A stretch of DNA of 64,000 bases from Tachypleus tridentatus (lineage: Eukaryota; Arthropoda; Merostomata; Xiphosura; Limulidae): NCBI RefSeq assembly GCF_004210375.1, contig NC_134830.1, positions 43,529,094 through 43,593,093 of the forward strand, read 5' to 3'. The notes below the pieces were generated by a model, which did not search any database, was not told the origin of the DNA, and worked only from the letters and a program-made list of their open reading frames with translations. A program made the position numbers and the translations under genes. Each line of letters starts with the position of its first letter. Positions within the stretch are counted from its first letter, which is position 1. This document shows positions 26,501 to 38,500 of this stretch, piece after piece.

Positions 26501-29500
26501 CACCAAAACCAGAGTTTCATCCCAGCATGACTGGAGCTCTGTCCAAACAAACTGTAGAAACCATATCCCACGGAAGATCGTTGTCTCTGAAGAAGTCATC
26601 CACAAGTTTCTTCACATCGGCTGCCTTAGTTGTTGTTGTAAGAGGCTTACAAAATAAAAAATCTTCTTTTATCTTGTCATTTTTCACATAGCACATGAAT
26701 ACAACAAGCTGGCTTAGATTGTAAATGTCGGTGGTCTCGTCAAGTTGAAGGCTGAATTTTGCTGGGCTTGAAATCAGATCTGCAACTACCTGAGCCAAGA
26801 TGTCATCGCTCATGTCATCTATTCTGCTGCTGATGGTGTCATTTGAAAGAGGAATTTAGGATAACTTATTTTCAGCAGCTTTTCCCAGCATGATATTCGC
26901 CATCTTCAATGCAGCTGGTTTTACGAGTGCTTCACCAATGGTGTGTGGTTTGCGATCAAGTACACAACTTTGTATGATGCAGTGAGGATTGGTTTGTTGA
27001 TGGGTACAAAGCCAAGAACAGGCAAAGAAGTCTTTTCTTTGAACCTGGCTCTCTTTACCTTGAATTCAGAAAGCGTTGTGTTCTTGTATTTCCCATCTCC
27101 ATGCAGCTTCAGAGAGTGTTCTCTTAGCCTCTGCCAGTGTTAGACTAGAATTGCTCAACTTGGCATTGCAAATCATGTATTGAGGATGTTGACTCCCATC
27201 ATGTTTCGTTATATCCATATTGTACGTTTTAGTCCACCCAATTTCTATTTTTGCTCGACATAGTTAGTGTGAAGGGATTGAAAGATAAGGAAAAAATCAC
27301 AAATGACGCATGATCACTACAGTCACAAGTCGACTGCTAAGCACACGAAGTTCCCTGCAGCACAGATAGTTAAGACCAAGTGATGTGATGTGATCAGCTG
27401 CAGCCAATGATGGCCAAGTGGAGCATGATGTCACGAATCATATGAGTGGGGTGAATGGAATGGACACACACACAGTGTGTTTGTCTTGACCTCCACCGAA
27501 CTCCTGAGACTGACTCACTAAACCCCTGGGGTTTGATTGAACCCAGGTTAAGAACAACTGGTTTAGACCAATTTTCAGTGTTTCACTACAGATCATGCTG
27601 TGATTCACCCAACTGAATTCATAAATTCTCTAAGATGCATCAGGGATGCCAATACACATTCTGAAATTAAAGGTTGATTCACCAATAATGTTGGATCTAG
27701 TGAAAATCTATTTATATAGTTAGAAGAAGGAACTATAGCCAATGTGTTATATCAAGAAACATTAATTTAGATTGTGTAATTTTTGCTTTGAAAATCAAAA
27801 GCTCAGATTAAAAATGAAGATGTTATGAAAATTGAATTTTTGAAATACATGTTATTAAAATTAATTTTGTTGTATTTTTAGATGACTATTTCAAGCAATT
27901 TGGGTATCTGTGTAGAGAACGGATAATTTTTCCAATGTGATACAAAGTTCATGAATATTAACTCAAGGTTTACATTCTAATCTAGATGGCATCAAAGCAC
28001 TGACTGCTTCTTAACATCCTGTTGAATATTCCTTAAATACATTACTCAGAATTTATTTTAGTATAAGTAGCTTGCTCCAAATTCTTTGATTACTCATACC
28101 GTCAATGATTCATTCATTTATTTTTAAATGTCCATGAGGTCTGTTTCTTTGTTGTACTTTGACCACAAATGGCTGGCTGTGGCAGCCATAGAGTTTACCA
28201 TGTGTTTTGTGCTCATGGTTTGTTTTACATGTTTGTGAAGTCTGTAAATCCTTCTCTAATAGTAAGACTCCATGCCAAATAAAGTTAAGAGCCTGTCATC
28301 ATTGGAGTATTTCCATAAAAACATAACTTTTATGTAGTCCTGCTTTCCTTTTGAAATGACTATGTAGAGTTAAAAAAAAAAGTCATCAGTCTAGATTTTC
28401 CAAATTTTTTTATCCTCAGCAAAGCCAACAGTAATCTGATACTCCTAGTAAAAGAAACAGCTTACCTCAAACAATATTACCTCAAAGTCAATAATATGGA
28501 CTTTTTCTTTAATCCATAAATATTTATTTTAATTTTGCATATTGTAAATTCTGTGTAGTTAAACATTATTATTGTGTTACTTAAACTAAATGGCCAAAGA
28601 CTGACTGAATGATGTATCAACTGATAGTCAAAATGGGTCCAGTACAGCTTGACCACTTAAGTGCCCTCAATGTGGATTCCTGTACATTCTGTTCTTTTAG
28701 AGTATCTCCTATGGGATCTAAATATCCACCCACATGTTTGTCATGAGTGGCAACCCATGAAGGGGAGGAGAGGTTCCTGATGGTTGAAGAGTTCAAACCT
28801 AACACACCACTTTGGCCTTAAATTCCTGTAGACGGACGGTCTTGGGGTGGCTCCCCTAGGGTCAGTCGGCTGGTCCACATGGGCTAGGGTCAACCAAATA
28901 CCAGTGTTGGATGTTCTCAGCAGGTGTTGTGGACATTGTATCTGATGCTGGTGTTTGGGTATAGTGCTCATGAAAACACAGTATTGCTGCAGTGTCCTTG
29001 TTTGGTGCTGTTGTGCATCCCTTCATAGTGCTCCATAGTGGGTGGCGTTAGTGGGTAGCAAAACATTTTTTCTTTATTATGGATTTCCCAAATAAAATCA
29101 TCAATAAAATAGTGAAAAAACAGTCCATAGGTAAACAACCACATCTTGAAGATTCTGAGCAGCAATCTTTAACATTTGTAACACCTGTACCTCATTTTCT
29201 TATATTAAATTCTTTTTCAGATAAATCTTTATCGCAAATGCCTACATTTTTATTCAGAAGGGACTAGATTGGCTTGCTGGTTCTCCAAAGTCAGTTAAAA
29301 AACTTTGCTCTGGTGATATATTGATGGAAACATTCACTCCTAAACACAGTGAACTCCTCTTACATTTGAAAGAGATTGGGATATACCCACTGATCTTACT
29401 CTCCATGCTACTTTGAATTCATCACAAGGAGTTATTGTTGAGAGGTATTTGAAGAACATTCCAGAGCTGAAGATTCTCACTGGTTTCTCCTCCCAAGAAG

Positions 29501-32500
29501 TTTCTGCTGTTAGGCATATCTCTACTTGCAAAGATGGAATTATGATGCCAACCAGTGTCCTCATTTTAACAGTTTCATCATTGCATCCACCTGCCCCCAT
29601 CAAGGCAGGTTATCTTAATTGCAAGGTATGGCCATATATTCCAAGCCCTCTCAGATGTTTCCAGTATCAGCGGTTTGGTCACTCAGAGACATCATATCGT
29701 GGCTCCTTGATGCATGCTTGTTGTTGCAGTGGCAAGGACCACGATTTTTATGAGTTGCATCAGTTGCAATGGCTCTCACCTGTACTACTTTTGTTCTTGC
29801 TCTAAATGATGGGAAGAAAAAGAGGTGCAGCATTTGAAAACAATTCAAAACATTATTTACCCTGAGGCTTGAAAGTTGCTGTCTACCACTTCACCTCAAA
29901 TGTATGCTGCTGCACTTCATTCCACTACTACAATAGAGTGCAGATGGGTTTCTTTATGCCTCTGAAAAAATTTTTCTCAACCATGTGAAAAACCTTTTGG
30001 CCTACATGGTTAAGAAAGTTGATAGATCAATGTCAACATCTATCTTTGTATCTAACATTCATTCCAGCAAACCTCAAGATACACTTACTTTGGTTCCAGG
30101 TACAGGCATTTCCTTAGGTACATCTTCTTCTCCAGCCCCAGGATGCAAAATAATCATTTGTTCACTTCCTCAGTTGCTGGAATCCTCTTCCAGTGACAGA
30201 GACCTGCTCAATTGACCCAGGGCAAGATCCATGGAGGTCAATTGGCCTCCCTTGATTAAAGAAAATAAACAAAAAAGACATGATAAAAAACAGAAGGGCT
30301 CTCCACCCAATTTGCCTACACATAAAAAATGGCCACTTTGATGCAGTGAAACTGTCAAGGTTTACATTCTAATTTAGATTACATCAAGGCACTGATTGCT
30401 TCTTACCATCCTGTTTGTCTTTTCTTACAGGAAACATTTCTGAAACCTGTTGATATAGTCACCTTTTGGCAGTTTTCTTTGTACAAAAATGACAGGTTAT
30501 GTGATGGACAAGTGCATGGAGGGTAGCACTGTTGGTTGATCAGAATCTGCCCACCCTATCTTTGCCACTTGACAAAGCCTTGGAGGCTGAAGCCATTTAT
30601 GTTTTCTTGTGTTGTACCATCACTTTTGTTCTCTCTACCTTTTTCCTGAAGAGACCTGTGATCAATCAGACTTTGATGCTCTCATTGAACAGTTGCCATC
30701 TCCCTTTTTAATCCTGGGGAATTTTAATGGACATAATCCTCTCTGGGGAGACACTGATACTGATTGGAGAGATCACTTTGTAGAGTGTATGCTCTCAGAT
30801 CACAACCTTTCTCTTTTCAATACTGGTTCTTATACTTGTGTTCATGCACCTAGTCAGTCCTTTACTGCTATTGATATCTTAATTTGCTCTTATGGGGGGT
30901 TGACAGTAACCCACGAGGCAGTGATCATTTTCTTATTATTTTGAGAGAGACTGGCCATGGTCAGTGCCATCTGACCTGCATGCCCTGGTGGAAGCTAGGT
31001 TAAGCCAACTGGCTCTTTCACTGCTCTTGCAGAACTTAATCCTGCCATCATTTGTAAGATGATTACATGGCAGGAGTGACTGATTGTATGATGTCGGTAG
31101 CTGCTTAATGTATTTCTAAAACCTTGACACATTTTCCACAATATCCTTGCCCGAGGTAGAATCCTGCCTGTCACATGGCACGGAAGGCTTAAAAACAGGC
31201 CTGGGATACCTTTTGTAGGTATCCTACACTCTCGAACCACATTGCTTTCCAGCAGGCCTGTGCAAATGCTCAGCAGGTAAGGCATCAAAGCCAGAAGAAA
31301 TCTTGGATTGATTTCACAGCCAGCATCTCGTCTTCCACCAGTTCCAAAGTCATATGGGACAAGATTCTAAAGATCAGTGGGCAGTATAATTCTGTCCCCT
31401 TTTTGATCTTGCTCTCTGATGTCCAGAAAGTAGCTGATGCCCCAAGCATTGCCGATACTCTTGGTGAAAGCTTTTGCTGTGAATCTAGCTCTTCTGCTTC
31501 ATCCTCCACCTTCTTAGTCATCAAGTCTCAGCCAGAGTGATCATCTCTTTTTTTTTGAGCTGCTCATTTCTACGACTATAGTCGCCCCTTTACACTGATG
31601 GAACTCGAACTGGTCCTTCATAGGTCTGGCAGTACATCGGTCAGACCTGAAGATATACATTACAAGATGCTGTGCCATCTGTCTCCTGCTTCTTTTGCTA
31701 TTCTTCTGATTCTTTTTAATTGGATTTGGCAGGAAAAATATTTTTCCTGAAGCTTGGTGCCAGGCTATTGTCTTACCTTTCTCAAAGCCTGGATAGGATA
31801 CCAAAATTCCTTCAAGCTACCATTCAGTTGTTTTGACCTCAGAGAGGATGGTTAATGCTCATTTTATTTGGTTCCTCAAGTCAAACAACCTCCTCTTGCC
31901 CACCCAGTGTGGGTTCCGATGACAACTCTCCACCATGGATCACTTAATTCAACTTTAAACATCAATCAGAGAAGTCTTTCTCAAATGACAACATCTTGTA
32001 TCAATATTTTTTTACCTTGAGAAGGCTTATGATACTACATGGAGGTATGGCATTTTGCAAGATTTCCACTTGTATGGGTTACATGGTCATTTGTCCATTT
32101 TTATTAAAAATTTTTTAATGGACAGGTAATTCCAAGTTTGTGTGGGTTTGACACTTTTGTGCTCTTTTTTACAGGAACTTGGAATCCCTCAGTGCTGTGT
32201 TTTGAGTGTCACACTTTACAGTATAAAGATTAATGCCATCACTGAACAACTCCTTCTTACTGTTGCAAACGGGCTCTATGTTGACAACTTTCACATCTCA
32301 TGTCAGTCATTGAACATGAGGTATATTGAGCAGCAGCTACAGACTGCCCTCAATTGTTTACTGAAGTGGACCACAGTAAATGATTTTAACGTCTCTCTCT
32401 CTGAAACCATTTCCATGCACTTTTGTCACCATTGGGGTATTCACCCAAATATTGATCTCTATGTCAGTGAAGTTGTGCTATTCATGGTTCTTAAGACAAA

Positions 32501-35500
32501 GTTCTTGGGGCTTATCTTTGACTGTAAACTGACCTTTGTACCACACATCAAGCAGGTATGAGTCAAATGTACAAGAGCACTGAACATTCTCTATGTCCTC
32601 TCTTCCACCACTTTGGGAGTAGATCGATGTTCAATGCTAAAGATATATCATGCTTTTATTGGATCGAAACTAGACTATAGGTCCCTGGTCTATGGCTCTG
32701 CCAGGACCTTGGCCTTGAAGATGCTGGCCTCTATTTATCATCAGGGACTTTGGCTCTTCACCAGGGCTTTCTGCACTTCCCTAGTCTAGAGCTTGTACAC
32801 AGAGTTTCATGAACCTCCTCTACACCTTTGTTGTTTGCAACTGTCTTTACTGTATGCTTCAAAATTTTAATCCTTAGCACAGCATCCCACTTGGGGTTGT
32901 GTTTTCCTTCCTCAGTGGGCCATACTTTTTCAGAACAGATGATCTGCCATTCTTCCTGTTAGCATTTGCTAACACAGTTGGATGAATTGGGTCTGTCCTT
33001 TGATCACTTCGCTGTATCCATTGGTCAGCCCATCCAACCATGGCTTATTACAATCAACAAATGTGACCTTTCTTTAAATCATCTGAGAAAGGCATATACT
33101 CCTGATTGGAAGTACCATCATTTATTTGCTGAACAACTTTTGAACAATCCTTCCATTCCTATTTATAGAGATGGATTGAAATCAGGTGACTGTGTGAGCT
33201 CTACTATGGTTTCTTGTGGTTTGATGGTTGCGTACAGAATCCTTTGTACAGTTTCTGTGTTTACTGCTGAACTGTATGCCATTTCTCTTGCTCTGGATTA
33301 CATAGAATCTAAGCATTACTTGAATTGCATTATTTATACTGACTCGATTAGTTCTCTACTGGCCCCTGAATTGCTTCATGTTAGTTCTCACTCTGTTCTA
33401 ACCAATATTCAAAACTGACTGGCCCATTTCTTTTTAGACATCAACTTCTATCCAGTTCTTCTGGATACCAGCCACATTGGTATTTGTGGGAATGAGCTCG
33501 ATGACACTACAGCTAAGTCTCTCTGCTCTGGTGCTGTCACTGCTGTGCGTGTTCATGGACTATGGTCCTGTATTCAAGGCTCAGTTCCATGCCAGTTGGC
33601 AGTCAACTTGGAGTGAGCAATGTGAAAACAAGCTTTTTCCAAATAAAACCTTGTACTGGACTTTGGTCGTCTTGTTTCCGTAAGGATCAGAAAGAAGTAG
33701 TTGTCCTAACTAGACTATGCATTGGTCACAGTTTTTTTAATCTGGAATTGATGCACCAATGTATTGTCTGTATAACATTCAGGCCACAATAAGGCACATT
33801 TTACTTTCTTGTTGTCATTATGACTTTCAACAATGGCACCATTTTAGATGTGTTTGTCCCAAAATTTATCCATAATGTTGGACAGTATCATTGGTGATGG
33901 TGACACTATCCACCTTACAAATGTTTTTAGTTTCCTAAAGGCCATTGACCTTTTTAATGCTATTTAAGTTTTTAATTCATAAATTAGTCCTTTTTTTTAA
34001 TATGATTCCTTTTTATGAATTAAAGTACAACCAGTTTAATATGAAATTAGGAAATGGCTATAAAGTCAAATAAATTGAAACCTGGACTGAAAAGGCCAAT
34101 TTCAGGTGTCTAACACTGATGTTTGAAGTTGCTCATTAGTTGTCCTGGTGAGCTATAATAATTAAAATTATGCTACAGAAAGTTGTTTAAAACTTGTATT
34201 ACTTTACTTTCTGAAAATGGCCGTGACGTTAAATAACTCAAAACCTGGACTGGAAAGGCCAACTTCAGGTGACTAATGCAGATGTTTGAACTTACCAGTT
34301 AGTCATCCTGGCAAGTTATGATAATTAAAATTATGGTACAAAAAGTTCTTTAGACCTTTCTCTTTTACTGCTGTAAACTAGATATTTTAATTTGATTTAA
34401 CACTATTTAAATTTTTAATTCAAAAACTAAACTTTGTTTTGTTTTACCTTGATTCCTTTTTATGAATATTAACATTTTTTTTTTACTTTTTACCAGATGT
34501 TTGGTGCAGATAGCTCAGTTGGTTTGTGCCATAAAATGCCAAACCAACCACCCAAGTCATATACATCTACATTTTGGGTTTTTATTTATTTTTATATTAT
34601 TAATTTTTCATAGATTTGTCTCTGTTACTGAAAGCCATAGTGTTTCCTCACTTCCTGTAAATGAAGGATGTTACACTGATTTGTTTTCTGTTTTTTGAGG
34701 CATTAGTTGATTTACAAATATTAATGGTTGTCATTTCACTTGCTCTTATTGTTTCACGTTACAAATACTAGAGAAAAGCATTTTTTTGGGTTTCCCATTT
34801 TGTCTATTTTACTTTCCTTCTCTGGTACTGAGCAATAGAATGATAGTATTGTACCAGCCATACTTATCTTAAGTTTACCATTTTACGTTTGTATTCTACC
34901 TATTTAGTAATGCAAACTCATTTCAAAATTTGCTGTATACTTCAGCTTTTAGTGGCAAGTTTAGATTGGTGTTTCTCATAGTTATAATTCAGGATTTTAA
35001 ATTTTTGGCAAATGTTTATCAAAAGTTTATAAAAATGGTAGTTATGATAATTTTGCATCTTTCTGTTTCATGTATGTATAACATATTGTTTTCTTATTTG
35101 CACAGTAAAAACATCTTTATTAATCTCTCTGAAATAAGAACTTGCGTATGTGTTGATTACTTTTGTAAATTTTACTTTTTTTACATAATAGATCTGGGTA
35201 AACAAGAGAAAAATACTTTTCTTTAGAAAAGACATTTCATTTTTAAACATTTTCTGTTGCAAATAATAATGATTTAGAACTTTTCCCATAGCTATAAATA
35301 ATTTCCTAGAATTTGACTTCTAATGAAGTTGTGGCCAAATCTACTGCTGCTTGCTAAAACTAACCACCAAATATACACGCGTAGGTGGTGATTGTATTTC
35401 TGATTACATTAACTTAATACAGTATTATAAGAAAAGTAGTGTATTGTACTGTTTTTAGCCTATGAATGTGATTTAAACATTACATTTACTTGTAACTTTA

Positions 35501-38500
35501 CAAACATTACTGTAGTGATTTTGTTAGTAATACAAAACACCAAATATTTTTTATTCATATACATGTGTATGTGTATATGGGTTCTGATGTACCCAAAATA
35601 TTAATTTTATCTAAATATTTGAGCTTTAAGCCTTTCATTTAATAAATATGATTATTCAGTAATTTCTTGTTACAAATAAAAATAAAACAAAACAGAAAAA
35701 CTAAGATAAAAAAATTTATGTTGAAAAATATTAAGATTAGTTTTAATGTTGCAAAATCAAGTGGTCTTTAATAGTTTATTACCTTCATACAATATTAGTT
35801 TTACTAGTTTTGCAGGTCATTTTCAACATTATCATTTGTAACTGATCAATTTTTGTATCTTGCAGTTTACATTGTATAGTATTCTTAAAGGCAACAAACT
35901 AGACTTTCATCAGTCAATGGCACCAGAACAGTCTCAAGTCTTTTATGAAGAATTTCTGCAGAAACTGAAAGAAGCTTATGTCCCTGAAAAGGTGAAAGGT
36001 GGGTGATAAAGAAATTTATGTGATGCTGCCAGTGTATGTTACATTGGTACCAAAGATTTAAAACTTTAACTTTAGTATAAAGGTAAAACATTGCTTTAAT
36101 GTTCTGCATGACTGGGAATTATCAAGTCTTATTATTTGATATTATTTCTTTTAATTAATTTAAATACAGATTATGAGTGAAAGATTTTGATAATATATTT
36201 AGTCCTGTTAAAATAGGTCCATGTCTTATGATAGGAATTCCATTAAGAAAGTGTAACATTTATGAAATTCATTGAAATTTTTTAAAGTTACAGAAACCAT
36301 TGCAGGAAGGTTATTTCACTTTACTGAGAACTCTTGCCACTAATTATTCATTTATAGAGTTGTGATATCTTACTTTCTTTGTGTCTAAGGGTGAAAACTG
36401 CCAGTCATTTTAGTGTCAAAACCTGTACTTTGCTGTGTGAAGAAAATCCACAATTATAAAAGGAAAAAACTGGTCTCCTCACAGTAGTTATCTTCCCTTA
36501 TATCACAAATGCTTCCAAACCTTTTTGAGACAAACTGTACAAGATTTGTAAATTTTTTTATTAGTTGATTATACCCATGATTTTAATTGATATCAATTCT
36601 ATACTAGTAAACACTAATCTAAAACAAGAAGAACAAAAAGAAACCATTTTTGATAGTAGTTCTTAAATATATATCTTAGAAAAATATATTTGTATGAAGT
36701 ATGAAGCAAAGTGAGATCCATGTACATGCACAGTAGTTAGATTGGAAGCTCAAGTTATTTAATTTACCTGTTAATTACTTCAATCAAAATAAACTTGAAA
36801 ACCCCTATTGTTTTGTTTGTACAAAAACTTGGTACTTTGGGTATTTTGGGAAATTTCATTGGAACACATTTACAAAAAGTAACTTACTGTGAAGTTTATT
36901 TTTATTTTGATCCTAATACCAGAGGGTACATAAATTAGTCTATGTGAGTTATATTATATAGACCAGTGAAATTAAAGAAACAAAACCTTTTCAATTTCTG
37001 TTTTGATTTATAGCATACAAATTCTGAAAAACAATAGTTTTTTTACATGTTTTTCATGTAGATGGAGTATTTGGTGCTTACATGCAAGTTGATATACAAA
37101 ATGATGGGCCGGTAACAGTACAACTAGACTCTAATCCTCAACAGCCAACAAAGGTGTGGTAGTAAAATTTATATTATTTCATAACTCATGACTGTTTTTC
37201 TAAATTAAAAAAATACAAAAACATGTTACTCTTCAAAAAACTAAGTTCTATTGGCTAATGATGTATTTATTTCACACATGTGTATACATGCTCAATGAAG
37301 AATAACAAAAGCAAAAATCTTTAAGTTCTAAATTCCTATAATGGGACATATGGACCAAAATATAACTTAGGATTAGTTCTGGAGAAATATTTACTTTTAT
37401 GTTGTTAAGAAGTTTAAACAAAAATATTATTTCACAAACAAGAGCATGTGAAAGTAATTGTGTTTATTTGAAACAGTCTTTATTCATTAATCAGTTTTAA
37501 AATGTTCAGTAGAAGCTGGAAATTCTAACTGATATTCTTGTAATAATAATGATAAACTTGAAGAAACTCCTTAGAAAATACCTGAATGGATTGATTATAA
37601 ATTCACCAGTAATGTTTTTTTTTTTGTTTTTTTATTCTGACCTCAACATACTTTAAGTTATAGAACTGGTGATAGAAGTGTATGTTTAAAATCAGTAAAA
37701 AGTCTTCCACCCTTTTATTTAAAAGAATTGATGTAAAAAGGAAAAACTTAAGTCATAATCATTTTAATTTAAGATTAATTCTTGGAAGCTGAAATCAGTA
37801 AATGATTTTGTTTATGATCTTAATTTAAATCTTCCATAACCACACTGGGGTCTATTCTTTATGAAAATATTTAATTTACCATTCACTTTGAAGATTAATG
37901 TTGTTATTGTTTTAATAAGTGATATTTAATTGTTATAATGAAATATCACCATTATTAATGCATTTTTAATAAAAATACTAGATTAAAGCCTTCAGATGTT
38001 TATCTTTGGCTTGTGCTATATTATTTGGAAAACTTAACATTGTTTCTTATAGATTAAATTTTGTGCTATTTATTTAACTGTACACTGGAATTAATTGCTG
38101 TCAAGTTTTTAACTCTTTTGCTTTTACCCATGTAATTAACAGATATTTTTGTAGATCATTTGTCTTTTTTAGAAAGAAAATTATAAGAATTGTTTACACA
38201 GACCCATTCTTTTCAGGATTTTTACTTTATGACAATTTTTACTTGTTCTTAAAGAAGTATCCATTTGGGAAATTCTAAAGCAATGTTTATATTAGTCTCG
38301 TTTTCATTTAGATAAATTATTTATTCTTATTATGTGCTGATTTTACTTGTACTTCAGAAATACTGAAGCAATATCCACCCTTGTGCAAATTAATTGAAAC
38401 AAGACGAATAATTATGATTTTTTTCAATTTTTTGTTTTATTTCTGAGAATCCAAAAATTACTCTCAATCTAATACATGATATGACCACCTTTATTTTTCA

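Larger units (their letters stand above)
28740..34480 (+). mobile_element. Jockey/I-type LINE, nearly full length
   Basis: A 5.7 kb non-LTR retrotransposon sense to DTD1: GC-richer 5' UTR (28740-29078), gag-like ORF1, ORF2 with endonuclease, RT and RNase H, and a 3' UTR with internal duplications. Limits are approximate; no target duplication or poly-A tail was located. RNase H downstream of RT points to the I side of the Jockey/I group. Confidence 0.85.

Noticed and set aside
25803..26691. Plus-strand open frames over the hAT element
   Set aside because: Shadows of the minus-strand transposase; their translations match no family, while the minus strand does.
28617..29165. Minus-strand open frames over the LINE 5' region
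   Set aside because: The LINE reads on the plus strand; these frames have no motif and reflect its less AT-rich composition.
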